64,000 nucleotides of DNA from Mariluticola halotolerans (lineage in GTDB: Bacteria; Pseudomonadota; Alphaproteobacteria; Rhizobiales; Devosiaceae): assembly GCF_021611515.1 (NCBI RefSeq), contig NZ_CP090960.1, positions 62,001-126,000 of the forward strand. Direction: 5' to 3'. The position numbers and the translations under genes were made by a program. The notes beneath the pieces were generated by a model that saw only the letters and a list, made by a program, of their open reading frames with translations, was not told the origin of the DNA and made no database searches. This document shows positions 1-7,284 of the stretch, piece by piece; the stretch's first letter is position 1; every line of letters starts with the position of its first letter.

Positions 1-1
1 G

Positions 2-727
2 TTTAACAACTTCTATGAATATGGCTCGCACAAGGGGATCGGCCCCGATGCGGAGACGCAGCTGAAGCCGCGGCCCTGGCAGGTGGTGATTGACGGGTTG
101 GTGGACAAGCCACTGACGCTGGATGTTGATGAATTGATCGGCAAGATGACGCTTGAAGAGCGGCTTTACCGGCATCGCTGTGTCGAGGGGTGGTCAATGA
201 CCGTGCCCTGGATCGGGTTTCCGGTGAAAGCGCTGGTTGATCTGGCGGCACCGCTTTCCTCGGCGAAATATCTGCGGATGGAAACGTTCAGCGACCCGGA
301 ACTGGCCAGCGGTATCCGCACGCAGCCCTGGTATCCCTGGCCCTATGTGGAGGGCATGACCATTGAGGAGGCCGGGAATGATCTCGGGTTTCTGGTGGTG
401 GGTGCCTATGGCAAACAGGTTGCCAACCAAATGGGCGCGCCGATCCGGCTGCATCTGCCCTGGAAATACGGTTTCAAGTCCCTCAAGTCGATTGTGAAGT
501 TTACCTTCACCGATACACGGCCTGTGGGGCTTTGGGAGACGATTGCGGCCAATGAATACGGGTTCTGGGCCAATGTGAACCCTGAGGTGCCACATCCGCG
601 CTGGAGCCAGGCGAGCGAGATTGTTTTACATACAATGGAGCGGGTGCCGACGCAGCTGTTCAACGGCTATGGCGAGCAGGTGGCGAGCCTTTATGCCGGT
701 ATGGAAGGCGAGATGCTTTATCGCTAG
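2..727 (+). CDS. msrP: Protein-methionine-sulfoxide reductase catalytic subunit MsrP, 5' truncated
   Basis: This is the C-terminal part (about 241 residues) of a sulfite-oxidase-fold molybdoenzyme; the reading frame is open from base 2, so the N-terminus and Tat signal lie outside the window. MsrP repairs oxidised methionines in periplasmic proteins, taking electrons from the quinone pool through the haem membrane protein MsrQ. The frame opens with NNFYEYG, a family signature. RHRCVEGWSM carries the cysteine expected to ligate molybdenum, and PIRLHLPWKYGFKS and WSQASE near the C-terminus are also typical of YedY/MsrP. No msrQ follows, so it must lie upstream or elsewhere. A terminator hairpin at 769-802 ends the gene. 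Confidence in the family is high. Confidence 0.93.
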   Translation, partial: FNNFYEYGSHKGIGPDAETQLKPRPWQVVIDGLVDKPLTLDVDELIGKMTLEERLYRHRCVEGWSMTVPWIGFPVKALVDLAAPLSSAKYLRMETFSDPELASGIRTQPWYPWPYVEGMTIEEAGNDLGFLVVGAYGKQVANQMGAPIRLHLPWKYGFKSLKSIVKFTFTDTRPVGLWETIAANEYGFWANVNPEVPHPRWSQASEIVLHTMERVPTQLFNGYGEQVASLYAGMEGEMLYR

Positions 728-762
728 GGCGGGCGCGAAATCTGACTGGAGATATGAGCTGC

Positions 763-879
763 AAAAATGAACCCCGCCCGAGGGGAGGGCAGGGTTCTTT
801 TTGGGACCGTTCGGCAATGCTTCCCGATCCAAAGGCAGGGCTGCTGGAGGTCTTGCAGCCCGGATGCATGGTATTTGTT
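763..879 (-). ncRNA. Candidate AbcR-like trans-acting sRNA C
   Basis: Predicted transcript of about 117 nt on the minus strand. Its promoter has TAACCG (914-909) and GATACT (891-886) separated by 17 bases. The first structure is a perfect 7-bp hairpin, GGGCTGC (838-844) with GCAGCCC (855-861); on the RNA strand its loop reads AAGACCUCCA and so carries an anti-Shine-Dalgarno core. The RNA ends in the hairpin at 769-797 followed by U5; that terminator loop also holds CUCCCCUC. Same architecture as the two units upstream, with the weakest -35. Function (translation repression by pairing to ribosome-binding sites) is inferred from the loops. Not experimentally supported. Confidence 0.6.
769..802. 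terminator. Bidirectional intrinsic terminator (msrP / candidate sRNA C)
   Basis: An 11-base stem (769-779 with 787-797, one wobble pair) encloses an 8-base loop. It is followed by five Ts on the plus strand (798-802) and, read on the minus strand, by a T run from the A tract at 763-767. It can end msrP in one direction and the third small RNA in the other. Confidence 0.75.
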
Positions 880-937
880 GGCCGGAGTATCGCAGGCGGT
901 GCGGCTGCCGGTTAGTGCTGAATAATCATGGCTGGTA

Positions 938-950
938 TGCGTTTTCTGCA
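938..950 (-). promoter_or_regulatory. LysR-type T-N11-A box of sRNA C
   Basis: On the minus strand the site reads TGCAGAAAACGCA, an inverted TGC-N7-GCA with T and A exactly 11 bases apart. It sits 23 bases upstream of the predicted -35 hexamer, the same spacing as at the two sister units, placing its centre near -65. It lies immediately behind the terminator of sRNA B. Confidence 0.55.
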
Positions 951-956
951 CGGCAC

Positions 957-990
957 AAAAAAAGGGCCCCGCTCAATTAAGAGCAGGGCC
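957..990 (-). terminator. Intrinsic terminator of sRNA B
   Basis: Read on the minus strand, GGCCCTGCTC pairs with GAGCGGGGCC (one G-U) around the loop TTAATT and is followed by CTTTTTTT. Confidence 0.8.
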
Positions 991-1163
991 AAAGATCTGT
1001 TGAGGTCAAGGACCTCTAAAATCTGAAAGTGGTGGCAGACGACGAGGGAGGAGGATACGTCTTCTGCCAGTCGGGCTCCAGCCTAGGGAGGAGGAGAAGG
1101 CTATCACCCGGTTGCCGCCTGGATCAGATCTAGGGAGGAGGAGAAGATCATCTCCGCAGCGAC
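957..1163 (-). ncRNA. Candidate AbcR-like sRNA B with three anti-SD hairpins
   Basis: Predicted minus-strand transcript of about 207 nt. Promoter TTGCTG (1198-1193), 17 bases, CATATT (1175-1170). Three hairpins follow: GATCT/AGATC (1127-1149), AGCCT/AGGCT (1080-1102) and an 11-bp stem with one mismatch (1034-1068). The stems differ in sequence, but every loop is 13 nt and almost identical; on the RNA strand it reads UCUCCUCCUCCCU in the first two and UAUCCUCCUCCCU in the third. Compensating stems with a fixed loop argue for selection on RNA structure. The RNA ends at an intrinsic terminator (965-990, then U7 at 963-957). CUCCUCC loops match the anti-Shine-Dalgarno motifs of AbcR, NfeR1 and cuckoo RNAs of Alphaproteobacteria. 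Confidence 0.75.
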
Positions 1164-1221
1164 AAGTTGAATATGTTGCTATTCGGCTTTTTCAGCAACC
1201 GCTGGTTTGGAATAGCAGCCA

Positions 1222-1234
1222 TGCATTGAGTGCA
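1222..1234 (-). promoter_or_regulatory. LysR-type T-N11-A box of sRNA B
   Basis: TGCACTCAATGCA on the minus strand, an inverted repeat with T and A 11 bases apart, followed by TGGCTG as at unit A. It begins 23 bases upstream of the -35 hexamer and is centred about 65 bases before the predicted start, the classical recognition position of LysR-type activators. Confidence 0.7.
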
Positions 1235-1269
1235 CGATGCATGCACGGCATGCATGGCAAATTGCGGAC

Positions 1270-1304
1270 AAAAAAAAGCCCCGCTCGGAGGAGAGTGGGG
1301 CTTT
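1270..1304 (-). terminator. Intrinsic terminator of sRNA A
   Basis: On the minus strand AAAGCCCCACTC pairs with GAGCGGGGCTTT (one G-U pair) around a TCCTCC loop and runs into eight or more Ts. Confidence 0.85.
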
Positions 1305-1383
1305 AAGGCGGGCGCGGCCCAAAGGGCGCGCCAGGAGGAAACACCGACAGGCACAGGGAGGGGAGGAGTACCTGTCGTGTTGC
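1270..1383 (-). ncRNA. Candidate AbcR-like sRNA A
   Basis: Predicted minus-strand transcript of about 114 nt, close to the length known for AbcR RNAs. Promoter TTGCGA (1418-1413), 17 bases, TATTTA (1395-1390). The first hairpin pairs CGACAGG (1345-1351) with CCTGTCG (1371-1377); its loop on the RNA strand contains CUCCUCCCCUCCC. A single-stranded UUUCCUCCUGG follows, then a GC-rich segment, then the terminator at 1275-1304 whose loop is again UCCUCC. The unit lies just downstream of lsrB, matching the position I recall for AbcR next to lsrB/vtlR in rhizobia. Trans-acting repression of ABC-transporter mRNAs is inferred from that family. Confidence 0.75.
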
Positions 1384-1441
1384 AAGGCCTAAATAGGTAT
1401 TGGCCGCCGGTTTCGCAAGGGAAGGTAGCGCATGTCAGCCA

Positions 1442-1454
1442 TGCACTGAGCGCA
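1442..1454 (-). promoter_or_regulatory. LysR-type T-N11-A box of sRNA A
   Basis: TGCGCTCAGTGCA on the minus strand with T and A 11 bases apart, followed by TGGCTG as in unit B. It sits 23 bases upstream of the -35 hexamer and directly adjoins the 3' end of the LysR gene, whose product is the obvious candidate to bind it. Confidence 0.7.
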
Positions 1455-1462
1455 TGGCTTGT

Positions 1463-2356
1463 CTAGTACGACCAGATCCGGGCCTTCTCGACCAGAAAGT
1501 CGCGGAACACCCCGACCCGCATGGAGTTTTTGAGGGCCGGCGGATAGACGAAATAGGTTTCGAACTCTGGCAGCTCGACCTGATCCAGAATGCGCACAAG
1601 CGTGGGCTCATCCTCGACCATATAGGCGGGCAGCATGGCAATGCCGATGCCGGCGCGGGCAGCCTGCATCATGCCGTATATGGCATTGACCTTGAGGGCG
1701 GCCTGACGCGGGGAATTGTCGGGGCGGCCAAGGCGCTCAAGAAAATTCACATCACCGAGGAATGAGGGCACAGGTTCGCCGAACGAGACAATGCTGTGTT
1801 CGTCCAGTTCCTCAATAGATTGCGGGGTGCCGCGCTCTTCGAGATATTCCTTGGAGGCGTAGATGTGAAAATTCATCGTGAACAGCTTGCGCTGGATCAT
1901 TTCGCCCTGAACCGGACGGTGCAGGCGGATGGCGACGTCGGCGGCGCGCATGGCCAGATCGAGCTCGGCATCGTTGAGTTTGATCTCAAGATTGATGGTT
2001 GGGTAGAGCTTGACGAATTCGTAGATGCGCGAGGAGAGCCATGAGGAACCGAAACCCACTGTGGTGGTGACGATCAGGGGGCCGGCCGGAGTGTCCCGGC
2101 TTTCGCTCATCTGGGTTTCGACCTGCTGCAATTCGCGCTGCATGCGATGGGCGGTGCGAAACAATTGTTCGCCGACCTCGGTGAGGACCAGGCCACGGGC
2201 ATGGCGGATGAACAATTTGAGCCCCAGATCATCTTCCAGCGCCGACACCTGGCGGGAGATGGCTGACTGACTCATGTTCAGCTTTTCGGAGGCGTGTGTG
2301 AAACTGCCGGATTCCGCAGCTGTGTGAAAAATCCTCAGCTTGTCCCAGTCGAGCAT
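1463..2356 (-). CDS. lsrB: LysR-type transcriptional regulator, LsrB/VtlR-like
   Basis: 297-residue LysR regulator. The N-terminal winged helix (about residues 1-62) contains the family signature FTHASEKLNMSQSAISRQVSALE; the rest is a periplasmic-binding-protein-like effector domain. I start at the ATG at 2356 because GGAGG lies just ahead of it; the longer frame reads into the trxB end. It lies 22 bp downstream of trxB and is probably cotranscribed. The trxB-LysR pairing is typical of LsrB (Sinorhizobium) and VtlR (Brucella, Agrobacterium), which activate AbcR sRNA genes; three LysR boxes lie in the next 500 bases. I see no cysteine anywhere in the protein, although a redox role for cysteines has been described for Sinorhizobium LsrB. 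The orthology is inferred from context. Confidence 0.85.
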   Translation of the reverse strand: MLDWDKLRIFHTAAESGSFTHASEKLNMSQSAISRQVSALEDDLGLKLFIRHARGLVLTEVGEQLFRTAHRMQRELQQVETQMSESRDTPAGPLIVTTTVGFGSSWLSSRIYEFVKLYPTINLEIKLNDAELDLAMRAADVAIRLHRPVQGEMIQRKLFTMNFHIYASKEYLEERGTPQSIEELDEHSIVSFGEPVPSFLGDVNFLERLGRPDNSPRQAALKVNAIYGMMQAARAGIGIAMLPAYMVEDEPTLVRILDQVELPEFETYFVYPPALKNSMRVGVFRDFLVEKARIWSY

Positions 2357-2378
2357 TTGGCCTCCTCCGTTGTGCCGC

Positions 2379-3329
2379 CTATTCGGCGGCTTCAGCCATG
2401 TCGTGGGCCGCGAGATAACGCTCGGCTTCAAGCGCTGCCATGCAGCCCATTCCTGCAGCGGTCACTGCCTGGCGATAAATATCGTCGGTCACGTCGCCGG
2501 CTGCAAAAACACCGGGGATATTGGTTGCGGTGCTATCGGGTGCTGTCACCAGATAGCCGCCATGCTTCATTTCCAGCTTGTCTTTGAACAGATCTGTGGC
2601 CGGGGCATGGCCGATCGCGATGAAAACGCCATCGACAGTGCGTTCGCTGACTTCGCCGGTGGCCAGATTGCGCAATTGGACGCCAGTGACCGAACGCGGC
2701 ATGTTGTTGCCGGTGATGTCGGCCAGTTCGGTGTTCCACAAGACCTCGATCTTGGGGTTCTTGAACAGGCGATCCTGCAGGATGCGTTCGGCGCGGAAAC
2801 TGTCGCGGCGATGGATAACGGTGACTTTTGAGGCAAAGTTGGTGAGGAATAGCGCCTCTTCAACAGCGGTATTGCCGCCGCCGACAACCAGCACTTCGCG
2901 GTCGCGATAAAAGAACCCATCGCAGGTGGCGCAGGCGGAGACGCCAAAACCCTGGAATTTCTGCTCGGAAGGCAGGCCGAGCCATTTGGCCTGGGCACCG
3001 GTGGCGATGATGAGGGAATCGCAGGTATAGACCGTGCCGCTATCGCCAATCAGCTGAAAGGGCCGCTGGTCCAGTTTGACCTCGGTGATGGTGTCGGAGA
3101 CGATTTTGGTGCCGACATTTTCGGCCTGGGCTTTCATTTGTTCCATCAGCCATGGCCCCTGAATGGGGTCGGCAAAGCCGGGATAGTTTTCGACCTCGGT
3201 GGTGATGGTCAACTGACCGCCCGGTTGCAGGCCCTGTATCATCACGGGCTCGAGCATTGCCCGCGCGGCATAAACCGCAGCTGTGTATCCGGCAGGGCCT
3301 GATCCGACGATGATGACTTTGGCGTGCAT
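2379..3329 (-). CDS. trxB: Thioredoxin-disulfide reductase
   Basis: 316-residue cytosolic flavoenzyme that passes electrons from NADPH through FAD and a redox disulfide to thioredoxin. The N-terminal FAD Rossmann motif is VIIVGSGPAGYTAA. The active-site pair is CATCDG near residue 140. The NADPH-binding motif VVGGGNTAVEEALFL follows, and the C-terminal FAD segment GVFAAGDVTD is intact. Length and domain order are those of the low-molecular-weight bacterial enzyme. The start is supported by a GGAG about 10 bases upstream. It heads a minus-strand pair with the LysR gene, which links oxidative-stress handling to that regulator. Confidence 0.97.
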   Translation of the reverse strand: MHAKVIIVGSGPAGYTAAVYAARAMLEPVMIQGLQPGGQLTITTEVENYPGFADPIQGPWLMEQMKAQAENVGTKIVSDTITEVKLDQRPFQLIGDSGTVYTCDSLIIATGAQAKWLGLPSEQKFQGFGVSACATCDGFFYRDREVLVVGGGNTAVEEALFLTNFASKVTVIHRRDSFRAERILQDRLFKNPKIEVLWNTELADITGNNMPRSVTGVQLRNLATGEVSERTVDGVFIAIGHAPATDLFKDKLEMKHGGYLVTAPDSTATNIPGVFAAGDVTDDIYRQAVTAAGMGCMAALEAERYLAAHDMAEAAE

Positions 3330-3479
3330 GCTCCGTGCTCCACGGTGTTTATTTCTTCAGCAATAAGTAGATGCACCGCGCTCCTGCGTGCAAGAGCGCG
3401 GTCCGGTACGGGCAATATACCGCACCTGCGACAAGTATATAGTCAGTGAGAAGAGGTTATTTGCCTCAAATTTGGGCAA

Positions 3480-3953
3480 TCAGACGAATTTTATCTTCAA
3501 AATTTCGTAAGAGTGGGCACCGCCCGGGGCTGCCACTTCAATCGAATCGCCCACTTCCTTGCCGATCAGGGCACGGGCAATCGGCGAGGAGATGGAAATC
3601 CGGCCAGCACTGGCATCGGCCTCGGGGTCGCCCACGATCTGATAGGTCTTTTCCTGCTCGGTATCCTCGTTGAGCAGCGTGACCGTTGCACCGAATTTGA
3701 CGGTGTTGCCGGACAGTTTGCTCAAATCGATGACATCGGCGAGCGCCAGGATGCTTTCCAGCTCCTGAATGCGGCCTTCATTGAGGCTCTGCTGCTCCTT
3801 GGCGGCGTGATATTCGGCATTTTCCGAAAGGTCGCCATGGGCGCGTGCTTCGGCAATCGCCTGAATGATCTGCGGGCGGTCCTCGGATGTGCGGCGCTTG
3901 TATTCAGCGGCCAGAGCGACATGACCTGCCGCTGTCATTGGTATCTTTTCCAT
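3480..3953 (-). CDS. greA: Transcription elongation factor GreA
   Basis: 157 residues, the normal GreA length. GreA enters the secondary channel of RNA polymerase and stimulates cleavage of backtracked transcripts. The N-terminal coiled-coil segment contains [15 protein letters not shown] with the acidic tip residues; the C-terminal FKBP-like domain has [25 protein letters not shown]. The ATG at 3953 follows GGGAGG with good spacing; an in-frame upstream ATG would add 11 atypical residues. It is transcribed toward trxB with a 150-base gap in which I see no gene. Confidence 0.97.
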   Translation of the reverse strand: MEKIPMTAAGHVALAAEYKRRTSEDRPQIIQAIAEARAHGDLSENAEYHAAKEQQSLNEGRIQELESILALADVIDLSKLSGNTVKFGATVTLLNEDTEQEKTYQIVGDPEADASAGRISISSPIARALIGKEVGDSIEVAAPGGAHSYEILKIKFV

Positions 3954-4154
3954 TACTACCTCCCGGTTACGCGGGTCCCATATCACGATTGCCGAAAATC
4001 GTTCGGCTCAATCCGTTCGATAATTTCGGGAATTCATTAGATCACAAGTTGCCTCTCGCGCGTTGATTGGTCAAGCGCACGATAAATTTGGCCACATGAA
4101 CGTCCTGATTGATGAATATGGTCACACTCAGGCAAAAGGCAAGAGGTGTTGGAA

Positions 4155-5312
4155 ATGCGGTTGATAACCAAGGCGAAGAAATTCATCCTGACAATTGGGT
4201 TTGTTGCAGTCTGTGCCGGAACAGGTGGGGTTGCCTGGGCGCAAAGCGATATGGTGTTTGAGAGCCAGGCGGGGCCTGTTGCGGCGGAAGTTGTGGCCGA
4301 GGGGCTGGCGTTTCCATGGGCGATAGGTTTTCTGCCTGACGGGCGCCTGCTGGTGACGGAGCGGCCGGGGCGCTTGCGGGTGATTGATGCGGACGGTCAG
4401 CCGGGTGCGCCGATCACCGGTGTGCCTGAGGTTTGGGCCGAGGGGCAGGGCGGGCTGCTTGATGTGGCGCTGGCTCCTGATTTTGCGACGAGCGGGCGGC
4501 TTTATCTTTCCTATGCGCAGCCCGGACTGGGCGGGGCGGGCACTGCTGTGATGGCGGCAACGCTGACGCTTTTAGAGGATAGCGGTGCGCTTTCCGACCA
4601 GAAGGTGATTTTTCGCATGAACCGGTTTACCGGCCGGGGACAGCATTTTGGCTCGCGGATTGTGGTGGCGCCGGATGGCAATCTCTGGGTCACGCTGGGG
4701 GAACGCGGCGAGCGGGACCGGGCGCAGGACCCGTTTGATCTGGCGGGCGCTGTGGTGCGGATTGCGCCTGATGGCTCCATTCCTGCCGATAACCCGTTTG
4801 CCGATGGCGGCAGCGGCAATGCCGCGATCTGGAGCCTTGGACATCGCAACCCGCAAGGGGCGGCGCTGGGGCCGGATGGGACCTTGTGGACGGTGGAGCA
4901 TGGTGCGGCAGGCGGTGACGAGATCAACCGGCCGGAAGCGGGGCTGAATTATGGCTGGCCGGTGATCACCTATGGCCGGGATTATAATGGACAGCCGATC
5001 GGCGAGGGGACTGAAAAGGCGGGCTATCAGCAGCCTGTGCACTATTGGGACCCATCGATTGCGCCATCGGGGCTGGATTTTTACGCAGGGGAGCTTTTTC
5101 CCGACTGGCAGGGTGATCTGTTGGTGGGGTCGCTGAAATTCGGGTTGCTGGTGCGTCTCGACATGGCTGATGGCCGTGTGGTGGACGAAGAGCGTTTGCT
5201 GGACGGGGCCTTTGGCCGCATCCGGGATGTGCGGACCGGGCCGGATGGGGCCATCTATCTGGCGACGGATGAGCGCGACGGGCGGATTATTCGCCTGACA
5301 CCGGCACAATAA
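4155..5312 (+). CDS. PQQ-dependent soluble sugar dehydrogenase (GSDH/YliI family)
   Basis: 385-residue secreted beta-propeller. Residues 1-29 form a signal peptide ending AWAQS. The mature part carries glucose/sorbosone dehydrogenase motifs: FPWAIGFLPDGRLLVTERPGRL, GRGQHFGSRIVVAPDG, SLGHRNPQGAALGPDGTLW and EHGAAGGDEIN, where the histidine and polar residues line the PQQ pocket in relatives. It is expected to oxidise aldose sugars in the periplasm. I chose the ATG at 4155 (AGAGG upstream); a GTG three codons earlier is possible. Exact substrate unknown. No PQQ synthesis genes occur in the window, so cofactor must be made elsewhere or taken up. Confidence 0.9.
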   Translation: MRLITKAKKFILTIGFVAVCAGTGGVAWAQSDMVFESQAGPVAAEVVAEGLAFPWAIGFLPDGRLLVTERPGRLRVIDADGQPGAPITGVPEVWAEGQGGLLDVALAPDFATSGRLYLSYAQPGLGGAGTAVMAATLTLLEDSGALSDQKVIFRMNRFTGRGQHFGSRIVVAPDGNLWVTLGERGERDRAQDPFDLAGAVVRIAPDGSIPADNPFADGGSGNAAIWSLGHRNPQGAALGPDGTLWTVEHGAAGGDEINRPEAGLNYGWPVITYGRDYNGQPIGEGTEKAGYQQPVHYWDPSIAPSGLDFYAGELFPDWQGDLLVGSLKFGLLVRLDMADGRVVDEERLLDGAFGRIRDVRTGPDGAIYLATDERDGRIIRLTPAQ

Positions 5313-5316
5313 AAAA

Positions 5317-5345
5317 GGCGCAGCGGATGGGCGCTGCGCCTTTAA
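5317..5345. terminator. Bidirectional terminator between GSDH gene and cspA
   Basis: GGCGCAGCG (5317-5325) pairs perfectly with CGCTGCGCC (5332-5340) around a 6-base loop. Ts follow on the plus strand, and on the minus strand six Ts follow. It serves two convergent genes. Confidence 0.85.
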
Positions 5346-5379
5346 GGTTTTGCCCGCTGCCGCAGAGCAGCGGGGTAAA

Positions 5380-5589
5380 TCAGGCTACGGTCAGATTGTC
5401 CGCAGCGGACTTGCCGGTGCGCTGATCCTGAACGATTTCGTAGTTTACCTTCTGGCCTTCATCGAGGCCGTTAAGGCCGGAGCGCTGAACAGCAGAAATG
5501 TGCACGAACACGTCCGCGCCGCCCTCGTCAGGTTGAATAAAACCAAAGCCTTTTTGGCCGTTGAACCATTTAACGGTGCCAGTTGCCAT
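5380..5589 (-). CDS. cspA: Cold-shock-domain protein (CspA family)
   Basis: 69-residue single cold-shock domain that binds single-stranded RNA and DNA and melts RNA structure. RNP1 is KGFGFIQ and RNP2 VFVHIS, with the surface aromatic residues in place; the start [14 protein letters not shown] is canonical. A purine-rich AAGGCG lies upstream. Several csp paralogues are usual in these genomes, so the symbol gives the family only. The 500 bases upstream may include a long regulated leader, as is common for csp genes. Confidence 0.95.
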   Translation of the reverse strand: MATGTVKWFNGQKGFGFIQPDEGGADVFVHISAVQRSGLNGLDEGQKVNYEIVQDQRTGKSAADNLTVA

Positions 5590-6100
5590 AGTGAGTCGCC
5601 TTTCGCATAGTCCCTTTAGCGTGGTGATTCCTGCGCCCTCAACCGAGCTGGAATCGGAAATCGATATCTTGGATAGAGACGTCAGCAGTCGCGAAAGTTC
5701 GCTCGGCCAGGTCGTTCAGCCGCAATATTCGATAGGGAACGATAGCGCGGAACTGTCGATCTCACAATATGTGTGTGATTGGAAAATTTTGTATTGGCTA
5801 ATTGCCAGTAACTCTTATTGGAGAAATTCTTTATTTTTTCAGCAAGTTAGGCGTGTTTCGCCGTGTATAAATTCATTTCTTCGAACGGGCAAATTAACTG
5901 GAATTCAGCCGGGTAAGTGCTGGATTTGGCGTGTAACAACAGTCAACATTCAATGTAACGAATATAAACTCAGCCGCTATTTGGCCCAAATCATAAAATG
6001 CTAAAATAGAAGTTTGGTGTTCTATTTGTGCCTGTTGGCGGGACGCTGCCCGGCCGGCGTTTGACTGTGCCGGACGGGCAGATGCGCCTGCTCGGCAAGG
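5590..6100. other. AT-rich intergenic region upstream of cspA
   Basis: About 510 bases without a convincing gene. The part from about 5740 to 6010 is clearly richer in A and T than its surroundings. It must hold the cspA promoter and leader reading leftward. Short open frames here have no ribosome-binding site and no recognisable protein features. Confidence 0.6.
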
Positions 6101-7198
6101 CTACATATCATCGCCGAAATATTTGGTGCGCAGGCGCTCAACGGTGCCATCTTCACGGGCACCGAGAAGGTTGAGCGTGATGAGCCTGCCCAGATTGCTG
6201 TCGAGGGGGGTGGCAAAACCATATTTGTCCGGCATGAAAATGGGGCCGACGACATCAAGGCCGCTGCCTGCGGCGCTATTGGCGTAATATTCGAGCACCG
6301 GTGCGTCGGCGACGATGGCATCGATCCGGCGGGTGCGCAGGGCTTCGGCTGCTTCTTCGATATTGTTATAGGGTCGGGTGCGCAGGTCTTCGGCGCGCAT
6401 ATGTTCCTCACCCACGCTGCCGGCGAAAACGCCGATCTCGCGCCCGGGAAGGTCTTCGGCCTCATTGATCTGGTTGGAAATGGCGGCGGCGGTCATGACG
6501 CTGGTGACAGAGGAGGTGACATAGGCGAGGACCGCCACACCACAGACCAGCCAGATGGCAGCGAAAAAGCGGCCAAAGCTGCCGAACATCTTTTTGCGCG
6601 AGGTCTTGCCCGAGGTGGCAATCGACATGACGTGATAAAAACTCTCGGTGAGGCCTGCACCCCAGGTGCGCGGGAATTCCTTGTCGAAACGCCGGTCGAA
6701 CAGGGTGAGCAGGAAAGTGGCGGCGATGATGACAAGGGTCAGCCAGACATAAGAGCGCAAATAGCCGGAATCCCGCAGACCGTGGAACAGGTCGTCGAGG
6801 CCATTGCCGCCGGTTTCGTTGACCATGATGCGCAGGCCTGAATCGTACCAGGGCTGGGTGAAGTCGATACGCTGGGCGCGATCCTTGGTGATGGAGAGAT
6901 TGGTGACGGCGACATCAATCTCGCCGTTGGCTGTCGCATCAATCAGCGCGCGGGGGGTGTCGAATTCCACGAACTTGCTGGCGAGATCGCTGCGGGCGGA
7001 GACGGCCTGCCAGAGCTCGGCGGCCATGCCGGTGTAAAGATCGCCATCCTTCATGATGAAGGGCGGGCTGAGATAGACGCCGACATTGACCACCCCGCCG
7101 TCCTGAACGGCTGGTTCCGTCTGGGCGAGAACTGCGCCCGGTGCGAGCATAAAAGCCAGCACAGCCCAGATTTTCAGTGTGATCAGATGTATGCGCAT
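6101..7198 (-). CDS. Prokaryotic glutamate-receptor-like ligand-gated ion channel
   Basis: 365 residues. After a signal peptide (1-25, ending VLAQT) comes the first lobe of an amino-acid-binding domain (about 35-130) with LSITKDRAQRIDFTQPW; R107 is the ligand-carboxylate arginine of solute-binding family 3. The lobe is interrupted by a membrane module: M1 (about 148-168), a pore loop (about 180-203) and M2 (about 210-240). The second lobe (about 245-350) then resumes. This is the topology of bacterial ionotropic glutamate receptors such as GluR0. The pore segment reads MSIATSGKTS instead of the potassium filter TVGYG, so ion selectivity is unknown. No partner gene is linked. Confidence 0.8.
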   Translation of the reverse strand: MRIHLITLKIWAVLAFMLAPGAVLAQTEPAVQDGGVVNVGVYLSPPFIMKDGDLYTGMAAELWQAVSARSDLASKFVEFDTPRALIDATANGEIDVAVTNLSITKDRAQRIDFTQPWYDSGLRIMVNETGGNGLDDLFHGLRDSGYLRSYVWLTLVIIAATFLLTLFDRRFDKEFPRTWGAGLTESFYHVMSIATSGKTSRKKMFGSFGRFFAAIWLVCGVAVLAYVTSSVTSVMTAAAISNQINEAEDLPGREIGVFAGSVGEEHMRAEDLRTRPYNNIEEAAEALRTRRIDAIVADAPVLEYYANSAAGSGLDVVGPIFMPDKYGFATPLDSNLGRLITLNLLGAREDGTVERLRTKYFGDDM

Positions 7199-7237
7199 AT
7201 GGTCCCCCGAATCTTTTGCGATCGAGGGAAAATTACA

Positions 7238-7268
7238 CAGGCGAGGGTGAATGTCACACCCTCGCCTG
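7238..7268. terminator. Hairpin terminator downstream of carB
   Basis: A perfect 12-bp stem (7238-7249 with 7257-7268) and 7-base loop lie 17 bases beyond the carB stop, followed on the minus strand by a short T-rich stretch. Confidence 0.65.
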
Positions 7269-7284
7269 AAGGCAGGTAAACAGT

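Noticed and set aside
1030..1150. Repeated GGGAGGAGG motifs that might be ribosome-binding sites or a CRISPR array
   Set aside because: No start codon follows at the right distance and the spacers are not uniform. The motifs fall exactly in hairpin loops on the minus strand, which fits sRNAs better.
5561..6004. 147-codon frame in the cspA upstream region
   Set aside because: No ribosome-binding site, starts inside cspA antisense, and the translation has no domain-like pattern.
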